Source: Chinchilla lanigera
Lineage: Eukaryota; Chordata; Mammalia; Rodentia; Chinchillidae
NCBI RefSeq assembly: GCF_000276665.1
Contig: NW_004955465.1
Coordinates: 3,820,450 to 3,884,449, forward strand
Direction: 5' to 3'
Length of the DNA: 64,000 nt
Shown in pieces: positions 56,119 to 64,000 of this stretch (positions are counted from its first letter, which is position 1; the number at the start of each line of letters is the position of its first letter). The translations under genes and the position numbers were made by a program. The notes below the pieces were generated by a model. It worked only from the letters and a program-made list of their open reading frames with translations, ran no database searches and was not told where the DNA came from.

Positions 56119-57356
56119 GGGAAAGAAAAGTTTCCATCTACCCCATTACGGGCGCTGAGTTCAAAGCGCTGCAGGTTAGAGATGCTTAACACTGGAGCGA
56201 GGCGGGGGCTCCCCGAAGGACAACCCCACTGTCCCCCACGCCCAGCGCGGAGGGTGCGCAGCGGCCTGGGCAGGTTGGCGGTGTGAAGCCCACGCGCAGG
56301 AGTGGAAAGAGGAGATTCTGGTGTAGAGGACTTGCCTTCGCTCCCGCAGACCTGACCTCTAACACACATTTGCCTGACTTGTCAGGGAGGACGATTTGAA
56401 ACCGGTTCTTTGTTCGTCTCCCAGTCCTGGAGGTGGTAGTGGGGGATGAGCACTGGGCCTGTAGCGGCCGCCCGGCCCAAGCTCAGGAGAGCCCGCTCTC
56501 GAGTGAGCGCCAGGCGGCGAGGGCCCCGCGGGAGCGCGGCCAGGCGGAGCTCCTCGGCCTGCTCCCTGCTCCCTCCCTCGGGCCAGGTGTGGCTGTGACG
56601 GGGCGGGGCGCCTGTGGAGCCCCAAATCTTACGGCTTCTTTGAAAACTCCCCTTAATTAGAAGCAGCGGTGAAATCACCGGGGTGATCTTATCTGTCGTG
56701 GGAAAGCAAACCCCAACCCCAAACCTCAGCTGTCCAGCGCAGAGCCACCGACGCCCTCTTTCTCCCCTTTAAAAAGTTTTTAATGGAAAAGATAGGGTTC
56801 GGGAGCCCTAGGGGCGTGGGGGCGGGGCGGGGCCGTGGAAGCGGGCAGCAGGGTGAGCCCCGTGCAGTCGCGCGTGTAAATGTGTGCGTGTAGGGTTTCT
56901 CTCCCTCTGCCTGCGGGGGAGGAGTGACTCCAGACGACAGAAATGAAACAGAATCACGGACGTCTTCACCTATTGAGCAACACTGGATCTGGAATCCAGC
57001 ACAGAAGTGGCCCGGGGGCGGCAGCCTCGAGTCCGACCCGTTAAGGCCCGCAGCGCCCCGGTCCCACCGCGTGCGGCCAGGTGCACTCAGCTCGGCCCCG
57101 CCTCCGGGCCTGCCCATCCCCCACCCGGTACCGGGGCAGAGACCCCAGACCCCGAAGTTCCCAGGGCAGGGGAGTCGTGGGGTGCGCGCGCGCGCTGACG
57201 CCCCAGGCCCAGGTGCGAAACCGCACTCCCCTCCGCGTCGCGCCCAGCAAGCCCAGCCGTCCGTCCGCTTCCACTCCCCGGCTGGCCAGGGACTGACCGG
57301 GAAAGCGGGTTGGGGCTGTTGGGAAAAGCTGGAGCTGATGGCGAGATTGCCGCGGC

Positions 57357-57363
57357 TATAAAT
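57357..57363 (+). promoter_or_regulatory. TATA-like box (TATAAAT) upstream of the MSILAK exon
   Basis: TATAAAT lies 231 bases upstream of the ATG at 57594, in a CpG island. A start about 30 bases downstream (near 57390) would give a 5' UTR of about 200 bases. The motif is seen directly; its use is inferred. Confidence 0.45.
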
Positions 57364-57593
57364 CCATCACTTTCCAGGTCAGCCTGGCGAGGTGCTGGGA
57401 CTGGGGCTGGCGGAGTGAATTCCTGGGCCAGCGCGCATGCGTCGGCAGGTAGCAACCCAGCTCTTTAGGACCAGGTGAGATGTTGGTGAGCAGGTAAAAA
57501 GGAGGATTTGCCAAAGCGATTCCAGGGAGCGCGCCGGCCGAGCCCTCCAGCCCATGCCCGGCGGGGACCCGTCGCCAGCAGCGCCGAGCCGCG

Positions 57594-57626
57594 ATGTCCA
57601 TACTTGCCAAAATGGGGGACTGGCAG
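57594..57626 (+). CDS. TFAP2A: TFAP2A alternative first coding exon, MSILAKMGDWQ start (partial gene)
   Basis: The 33 bases from the ATG encode MSILAKMGDWQ and stop at CAG directly before a GTACGG splice donor (57627 on). From knowledge of the family, this peptide is the N-terminus of a known alternative isoform of AP-2 alpha, a sequence-specific transcription factor that binds GCC(N3)GGC as a dimer in the nucleus and controls neural crest, epidermis and face development. The exon ends in phase 0, as does the second first exon at 62150, so both can join a shared exon 2 (usually starting DRHDG), which I do not find before base 64000. The ATG has G at -3, a good initiation context. The frame stays open past the donor, but this only reflects the CpG-rich intron. 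The proline/glutamine-rich activation domain and the helix-span-helix DNA-binding domain are outside the window. Confidence 0.92.
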
Positions 57627-59339
57627 GTACGGGGGTTCGCGCGGTCGGGGGAGGGGGCGGGCGTGGACGCGGGAGGGGACCGCGAGCGGGAGGCGGGGAG
57701 GACGCGCCGTGGCCCAGGGCCCGGAGCTGTAGGTGCGGCCCGCCTGGCAGCGCCCTGGGCGCTCGGGGAGAGAGGACCGGAAAAACGAGGCGCGCTCCGG
57801 GCAAGAGCGCGCCGCCCGCCCGCGGGCCCGGGGCCGGGAAAAGTCCGGCGCTCCACAGGTGGCCCCGAGGGTCACTTGCGGTTTGCGATACAGCCATTTC
57901 CCCGGGCCTCCCTCCCCACCCCCACCCCAGCCCGGAGAGAAACTTGGGTGGCTGACTCATCCGGGTTCGGGGAGATCACGGGGCTGGGGTGCAGTGTGCT
58001 GCGGGGGACGCTGCCAGCTCGCGGTGCCTCTGGCCTCTCCCCGGACTCCAGGCTGCGCCTCGGGGTGGGCTTTGGGTGCACCTGTCTCTCTGGAGTCCCC
58101 GGGTTTGGGGGACCTAAGTTGTGGGCAGAGTGGAGGGGCGCTCAGGCAGTGGGGTCGCGGCGGGGCTCGTGTTCCTTTGAGAGATACTCAGAAGAGTTTT
58201 TCCAAAGTTTAGCCACTCTCTGGCCGTGTGCTTCCTGGAGTGGATTTTCGCCGTTGGGCTATGGATTGTGGGTCATGAAACAAGGTCTCGGATTTGCGGA
58301 ATCGGCTCCTACCAAGCTGGACCTTGCAAGGCCGCGGCATCACAAGGCCCCAGCACAGTATCCTGAGCCGCAGACCCCGACCCCAGCCGGGGAACAACCC
58401 TCCGGCGCTCTCCTTTTAACTTCCAGACATTTTCCCCACGGGAAGCCAGGGCGGTTCTGCCCAGGTTGGTGAGTTAGCAGCGGATTTCATAACTGGAACC
58501 GCGGGGCCTTGTTTTCACCCCAGCCAACTAAGGCCTGGTTAGAGCCAGATTCCGTGTGCCCCAAGCTTGCAGGACAATTTGAACCAAACGCGATATTCTC
58601 AAAGAAAAAAAATTGGAGCTCTGTTCCTCTTACAGTAAGGTTTTGTTTGTTTGTTTCAATTTTAGGGCATTGAAAGTAAAGTTCAGAGAAGTCTGATCTT
58701 GACTACATTCCCTAGAGTTGGAGAAAGGAAAGCGTTTGGTATTTTTATTTTTCCTTTTTATTTATGACTTTTACTAAAAGTGATCACTTTTACATTACAC
58801 CCCCCTCCCCTTAAACCTCACAGAATGGAACTTCATTCTCAAAGTTAGACTCCCTTTGTCATTTAAGGATACAAATCCCACACCAGAACAAATCCTAGGA
58901 ATCCACCCCATTTTCTCCCCACCCTTGTGGATGTAAGGCCCTTTCTAACTCTCTTCTCTGGGGGCTGAACATTAGGATGGCTCTTCATCAGAAGTCTTTA
59001 GGGGTTTTACCCTTAATTCATGCAAACCTTGCTGTGAAATTCGAGGCACTTTTCACCCACAGCTCAGGTTTGGTTGGAGGTGGACTGTGGTTTGGAAGCA
59101 CGGAGGTTGTTTTGAAAAGGGGGACAGAGAGAGAGGACTGCCTAGCTCTCGAGAGCTCATGATTTGGCAAGTGACAGGAGGTCTGAATCTTGGGTAGGGT
59201 GAACAGCTTTGGGGCCCAAATGGAGTGGATCTACCAGGCTTGGCCTGTGGGGCTTAGGCTTCTCAGTAGCTAGAGATAACCAGATAGTATAGGTCACTCT
59301 GGCCCAAGGTCTGTTTGTTTCTTTTCATTTCTCTTCTTT

Positions 59340-59510
59340 TTTATTTTTTCTTTTTGGTCTTTTTGTCTTTTTGAGACAGGGTCTCCCTGTGCAGTTCAGG
59401 CTCGCCTTGAGCTCACTTTTTAGCCCAGGCTGGTCTGGAACTTGCAATGATCCTCCTGCCTCAGCCTCCCCAGTGCTGGGATCACAGGCGTGTGCCACCG
59501 CACCCAGATC
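59340..59510 (-). repeat. B1-type SINE, antisense, in TFAP2A intron 1
   Basis: CTTTTTGAGACAGGGTCTCC ... TGCCTCAGCCTCCCCAGTGC ... GTGCCACCGCACCCAG. Confidence 0.88.
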
Positions 59511-61119
59511 GCTTTATTTCTCTCTGTATGTCTGTATCATACAGACACTAGCTCTTCCTCCCTCCTCCAATCCATACCCCAGGACTGGCCTGGTCCCTGA
59601 GCCCTAACAGCAGGCCTGGCACTTTGGTCCTAGGGCCTGGGATCCTGATCACCTAGAGACTTCACATGCAAGGGAGTGATTTGTGGTGATAAAGCTTTCA
59701 CAGACCCAGCTCTGCGGGCTCCGGGGGCTACTGGGCTGCTCTCTGGGACCTTTCATCAGCGCCCACACTTCAGCGGCAGCGCAGAGCTGGTAGGCTTCAG
59801 TCTGCATGCAGTGGCACCCTTAGCAGGAACACAACAACAGTGTAGCAGCCCTGGCGGAGTGGGCAGTGGGACAAGACAGAGGGTGTGGAGGTGGCACTGG
59901 AGAGGGTGAAAGGTCCTTAAATACCTTCCCGAGCCCACAAACAGAAGAAAAAGAAAGCGAAACCTAGGGCTTCCCTCAAGGAACAGTATAGCGCTGCAGG
60001 GAGTACAGACCTGGGATTTCGGGCCTAGGATTTGGCCTACAGGCCACCGTACTCTGGGAGGTGGCTGCCCCCAGGAGGGTGTCAGAACCCCAGCTCCTGG
60101 AGGCCTGCTCCTGACTTCCAGCTACTGTGCCCTGCAGCAGGCCTTGGGGCAGCCCACAGGGTCTAGTCCTGGAAGTTGATCGTGTTCTGGGAGAGTGGGG
60201 TGCCAAGTCCCCAGCCCTTTCAACCAAGTGACTGTACGCACATTCTGGCATGGAAAGCCAGCTCGAGGGAGTGCCCAGAGCCCGGGAGGTCATCCCTCTG
60301 GCGCTGAATTCTCTCGCCAGCTCCAGCCTTCTCCCTAGCTTTTTGGGAGCCCGTGGCGTCACGGAGTTCTTTCGGAGGGAGAATCCCCCGCAGCTTTAGA
60401 GTGGGGTGGGGGTGGGAGGTAGGGAGGAAGGGTGGAATCTCTCCTCCTCTTCCCTTCCTTCCACCTGCTAAGAAACGCTTGGATTCGAAGCAGCTTCCCC
60501 CCCATACAGAAAGCACTGTGAGAACTTGGGAGTCCTGGAGATGTTTGAAACACAGGCCCAGATGAGCCGGAAGCCTCTGAGCCAGACCTGCTGTTGCGGA
60601 GTCTGCCGCACTCAACAGGGAGAAAGACAGATGAAACTTTTTTTGTAAGAGGAAGGGACAAGCTCAGTGAGAGAAGCAACTCTGTATTTGGACGTATCAC
60701 ATTAGGCCTTTCTTTCCTTTTCTTCTTAAAAACTTGTACTGAAACAGAAGCGGGGGCAGTCCGGGTGGAGCCCGAGAACCCGCGTGGACTCTGGCCAGCT
60801 TGGACAAGGGGGCGGCTCGGGGCCTGCAGATTTCTCCTCAGCCGGGCATTGCCGCCGCCAGCGCGCTGGCGTGAGTATCATTAAATCATAAAGGAACTCT
60901 CCCTGCTTTAATTAAAAAGGGGAATCTTGGGAAAACTGGAGCAGATTAGCACGGAGAAGAGTTGGTTCCCAGTGATTTTTCTGGATGCATATGTGACACA
61001 GTATCTGGATTCGCAGGGGCACACCGGGCTGTACTTCGGCTGAACTCCAGAAGCCGCGGTGCGTCTCCACAGGAGTTCTGTATTCTCTTCCACGTTGCAT
61101 CTAGGAAATCTTAGCCCAA

Positions 61120-61450
61120 ACATCAAGTTGAATTGTCTGTTGGCCCCAGCTTCCTAGATACGGGAGGAACATCATTTAACCCCTGGAGCTGTCGAGTAAC
61201 CTCTTCAGGGTACACTTTTATTTTACACGCCTCAATTAAGAGATCGCAAACCCCAGCCGAAAATCTCCGACCTGGGGGAAAGCGCACAGCCAATAAAACT
61301 CCCAGGGGGTAGCGGCCGCTGGCGAGGTGATCTCTTGTCGGGAAAATATCCTGGAGTGACATCGCTGGTCTTGGTTTGGTGGTTATGTTTAATTGCGAAA
61401 AGGATAATGATTTCTAATAAAATTGGACGGGGCCGAAAGAGCATGTCGAA
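61120..61450 (+). promoter_or_regulatory. Candidate upstream regulatory block of the canonical TFAP2A promoter
   Basis: Single-copy sequence free of SINEs holds several homeobox-like AATAAAA/TTAAT cores, a CCAATAAAAC motif near 61291, and GATAATG-type sites. It lies 650-980 bases upstream of the start codon. The composition resembles a conserved developmental promoter, but conservation cannot be tested here. Confidence 0.35.
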
Positions 61451-61747
61451 TAGTGGCAGCGGCGGGGGTGGGGGTGAGGGGTCCCCAGGCCTGGCTGCTT
61501 TCGGACCCTGCGTAGGTCGGAGTTTTGCAGAGAGCATCTCGGACGAGGAGGAAGCCGGCAGAGAGGGAGCGGGCAATGGGACGAAGTTGGGGTGGGGTGG
61601 GGGACGGTGGAGCCGCAGGTCGAGGTGGAGCTCCGGGAAGCTTTCGTCCAGCAGGCTGGCGTGCGCTCTAGGAGTAGATTCGCAGCTTGGAGAGGCCTTT
61701 ATACCTGGGTCGGAGCGGCCGGCGGCAGACTGGGGTACTGGCGAGCA

Positions 61748-61772
61748 ATTGGACTATTGTTGATATGCTAAT
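61748..61772 (+). promoter_or_regulatory. TFAP2A proximal promoter: inverted CCAAT box plus SOX/POU composite site
   Basis: ATTGG (inverted CCAAT) is at 61748-61752, a SOX-type core ATTGTT at 61756-61761, then a 3-base spacer, then octamer variant ATGCTAAT at 61765-61772. Octamer and initiator elements have been described as critical in the AP-2 promoter, and this octamer is the obvious candidate. The SOX core with a 3-bp spacer before ATGCTAAT matches the layout of the FGF4 enhancer SOX2/OCT4 site. It lies about 330 bases upstream of the ATG. Confidence 0.6.
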
Positions 61773-61855
61773 GAGGCGATTAGGCTGTTGGTAAAGAGCT
61801 GGAAAAAGGAAAAGTTTCTACCATTAGAGGGAGATCTCCGAGCGCACACGGGAGC

Positions 61856-62004
61856 TCTTTTCCTTCTCTCCTCCTCCTCGCCCTTCTCCTCCTCGCCCTC
61901 CTCCTCCTCCTCCTTACCCTCCTCCTCCTCCTCCCCCTCCCCGTCCTCCTCCTCCTCCTCCTCTTCGCCCTCCACCTCCTCCTCGCCCTCCTCCTCCTCC
62001 TCCT
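61856..62004 (+). repeat. CTC/TCC-rich polypyrimidine tract, probable 5' UTR
   Basis: About 149 bases on the + strand are nearly all C and T in CTC/TCC triplets, with a few CG and TTACC interruptions. The tract ends about 95 bases before the canonical TFAP2A ATG, so it is likely transcribed as 5' UTR. The complementary strand is GAG-rich. Such tracts can form triplex DNA and are prone to length change. Confidence 0.85.
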
Positions 62005-62009
62005 GTGCT

Positions 62010-64000
62010 CACCGCCGGCAGCCGGCACTTTGCGCTCACCCAGAGAGTGGCTCCACTTGGGTGCGAAGCGGACAGGGGCAGATCCGTTCACAACGATCCA
62101 TGAAAATGCTTTGGAAACTGACGGATAATATCAAGTACGAGGACTGCGAGGTAAGCGCGGTGCCGGCTCAGTCATCCTCGCGGCCACAGCGTCCGATCTC
62201 GACCCTCCCTTTCCTCTCCTTGCAGCCAGCTGCGAAATGCGGGTGGGACAAACTTTCGCCGGCGCAGCGCCCGCCCCCCCGCCGATTTGCCGGGAGAACG
62301 AGGGGAGAAGCTGGGGAGGGAGGATCTAGACGCTCCTTCCCTCGCTTCCCTGCGTCCAAGCCCGTGTCCCACTTCACTCCTTTTTCTGCCCACTTTTGGC
62401 GGTGTCTGAGAGTGGGGCGAAGAGACGAGCGTGGGTTTTTTTTTTAACAATCGCGGGCAATGGGGCACGCGCCTGTGCATTCCGCGTGTCTCACAGCGGG
62501 ACTCTGGGGTCCCAAATCACGACTTCCTCTCTGATGTTTAATATCCCTTCTTTTAATCCCCCCCTTTCTCTGTGGACTTATTTGGAGAGGGCCTTTGCTC
62601 TGAGCTCGGTTTCGCCTCCCTGTAAGAGGCTCCGCTTGGGAGCACTCATCCCGGCTGCCCGGCTCACTCCTAGCCCTCTGAAGAAGTTCTGAGCAGCTTC
62701 TCCCGCTGAGCTGGGGGTGGACACACCCCGCGGTGGTGGCGTCGCGGACGCGCTGCGCCCGCTGGCCCTGGGTCGCGAGCACCCGCCCTCACACCGGCCG
62801 GCGCTCAGCTGCTCGACCGTGGGAATCCTGGCGCATCTGCCGACCGCCTCCGGTGCCGAGAACCCCCTGGGCCCGCGGAGCGCGCCTCTTTGACGCCCGG
62901 TTTAAAACTCAGGGCCCCAGAGCTCGACTTCTTAGGACAGCTGGGGAGGCCAGAGAGCGAAAGATCCGCCCGATGGAGGCGCTGGGAACCGCGGCATCCT
63001 CCTTCACCGCCCCCACCCCCAGTGAAATGAGCAGATGAGTCTAGGGGACAGGGTGGAGGTAGGAGGCCTTAGATGATCCAAGTAAATACATAGCAGCCTC
63101 GACTTTTCCTTTTCCTTTCTTCTTTTCTTTGCTGGCGTTTGGAGCAGCTGAGACTATGGGCAGAGACGCCTGTGTGCCCGCGCAGCGGCGGAAGTCTTGC
63201 CTTTACTTGAAATCAGAAACTGGGCTTCTGTGAACGGATCACCCTCACCCTCCTCCCTTTCCCTTCTGAACACTGCGATATATCTTTCTGTTTTCAGGCT
63301 CCCCCTTGTGCTCTCCCCCAATCTCGTGGACGGGGCACGGGGTGACAGCCCACCGGCACCGGCGCTTCTCCGGGGGCTTCGGTCGCGCTGGAGAGGGTCT
63401 CAGGGGCAGCATTCAGAGAGGTCGCTTTGTCTCCGGGATGAGGGGGCTCTTTGTGGGCAGGTTGGGCTAACTCTGAGCCCCTCAGACTCCGCCTAGGATA
63501 GTCCACTTTGCGCAGGTCTGGGCTCTGGCCTGAGGCTGGAACATTTCACTTTCGCGGGGGCTAAGGCTCGGTTCTAGGTCCGGGGCGCGGTGGGAGGCAG
63601 GTTCCGAGCCTGCGCGCGGCTCTCCGCGGGCCCGGGGCCGGGAGGGGCCGGGCGGGAGATGAACCACCACCCCAGAGGGACTCCGCCAGGGTGCGTGCGA
63701 ATGCGTGCGGGCGAGTGAGGCAAGGAAGACGAGAAATGAGAGGGCAGGAGGCTAGATAAAGTCAAGGCTGTTTCGACAACTTTAGCGCCGGCCGCTGCGG
63801 CGGGGATTTCGGTTCCCGGCCGGCTCGGGCGGCCAGATTGTGCAGAGGCTCTGCCGGGACACGCCGGGGGCGAGGTGCCGCTTGTTCCGCCAGCCTGGCG
63901 GGGGACTGGCAGCGGCGGCGCGCCGGGAGAGCCGGCCTTGTCCTGGGGGGGCGCCGGGCGGGAGTGACCCAGCCAGTCGGACGGGTTTACGCCGGGAGCC
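62010..64000. promoter_or_regulatory. CpG island spanning the canonical first exon and following intron, runs off the window
   Basis: Dense CpG continues from the 5' UTR through the donor at 62151 and to the end of the window, with the densest part after 63550. No SINE or LTR is visible, as is usual around transcription-factor promoters. Confidence 0.65.
62100..62150 (+). CDS. TFAP2A: TFAP2A canonical first coding exon, (MK)MLWKLTDNIKYEDCE start (partial gene)
   Basis: The bases encode MKMLWKLTDNIKYEDCE and end at GAG before a GTAAGC donor (62151 on), in phase 0. This is the N-terminus of the canonical AP-2 alpha isoform. Two in-frame ATGs are present. The first (62100) has T at -3 and A at +4, a weak context. 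The second (62106) has A at -3, so MLWKL may be used by leaky scanning; both forms are known for this gene. AP-2 beta starts differently (MLWKLVENVKYED), so the paralogue call is firm. The exon lies about 4.5 kb downstream of the MSILAK exon, giving an alternative-promoter arrangement. The preceding CTC-rich tract is probably in the 5' UTR, and I see no ATG between about 61815 and 62099. Confidence 0.94.

Larger units (their letters stand above)
56450..57960. promoter_or_regulatory. CpG island covering the MSILAK first exon
   Basis: The region is very rich in G, C and CpG on both sides of the exon at 57594, with GC-box-like GGGGCGGGGC runs at about 56600 and 56820. It has no transposable element. 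This is typical of a developmental-gene promoter island. Long open frames on both strands here result from high GC and are not separate genes. Confidence 0.75.
57627..64000 (+). other. TFAP2A: TFAP2A intron 1 region (contains second promoter and exon), continues past the window
   Basis: For the upstream isoform this stretch is first-intron sequence. It contains the second promoter and first exon, and runs off the right end. No exon-2 sequence encoding DRHDG was found, so the acceptor must lie beyond 64000. Much of it is CpG-rich and repeat-poor. The only clear SINE is a B1-type copy at 59340-59510. Confidence 0.8.

Noticed and set aside
57594..58472. 292-codon open frame starting at the MSILAK ATG
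   Set aside because: Only the first 11 codons match AP-2 alpha; a proper GT donor follows at 57627 and the rest is CpG-island sequence open by composition.
61694..61703. TTTATACC as a TATA box for the canonical TFAP2A promoter
   Set aside because: It would place the start upstream of the octamer, contrary to the described octamer/initiator layout of this promoter; kept only as a weak possibility.
61862..62091. Glu/Arg- or Ser-rich repeat proteins in the CTC tract
   Set aside because: Pure consequence of the triplet repeat.
61788..62447. 219-codon frame spanning the canonical first exon
   Set aside because: It runs through the CTC tract and past the splice donor at 62151. Only 62100-62150 is supported as coding.
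1..64000. CRISPR arrays, operons, prokaryotic genes, functional tRNA genes
   Set aside because: All tRNA-like boxes belong to ID SINEs, all tandem repeats are microsatellites, and the genome context is mammalian.

Overview
This is nuclear DNA from a mammal, almost certainly a rodent. It is packed with 7SL-derived B1-type SINEs, tRNA-Ala-type ID SINEs, B1+ID composite SINEs, 5'-truncated L1 copies and MaLR-type LTRs, and it has long microsatellites and CpG islands. The mix of intact ID elements with B1-dID composites and unusual B1 variants looks like a non-murid rodent, perhaps a beaver or kangaroo-rat relative. That placement is an inference from SINE style only. There is no operon or prokaryotic architecture.

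The only protein-coding gene I can identify is the 5' end of TFAP2A (transcription factor AP-2 alpha), on the + strand at the right edge. Two alternative first coding exons are visible: one encoding MSILAKMGDWQ (57594-57626) and one encoding (MK)MLWKLTDNIKYEDCE (62100-62150). Each is followed by a GT splice donor and ends in the same phase, as expected if both join the same exon 2, which lies beyond the window. The first exon sits in a CpG island with an upstream TATAAAT. The second follows a compact promoter with an inverted CCAAT box, a SOX/POU composite site and a 149-bp CTC-rich tract that probably lies in its 5' UTR.

Layout: 1-9 kb holds MaLR LTRs, SINEs, microsatellites, a U2 snRNA fragment and an unusual 39-bp-arm hairpin. 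8.7-10.5 kb is a young L1 with an ID insertion. 12-20 kb holds further repeats, two Tigger-like DNA transposon remnants, and a retroviral gag-pro fragment fused to an L1 3' UTR and inserted as one piece into a MaLR LTR (17341-18404). 20-35 kb is intergenic sequence with nested SINE/L1/LTR insertions and two more L1 tails. 35-50 kb becomes progressively poorer in repeats; it has a 586-base assembly gap (40301-40886), two CTCF-like motifs in convergent orientation, an L2 copy and long single-copy AT-rich stretches that could hold TFAP2A enhancers. 50.4-51.2 kb is an orphan CpG island. 53-64 kb is GC-rich sequence around the TFAP2A alternative promoters.

Nearly all long open frames in the window are chance frames in SINEs, microsatellites or CpG islands and are not annotated as genes.
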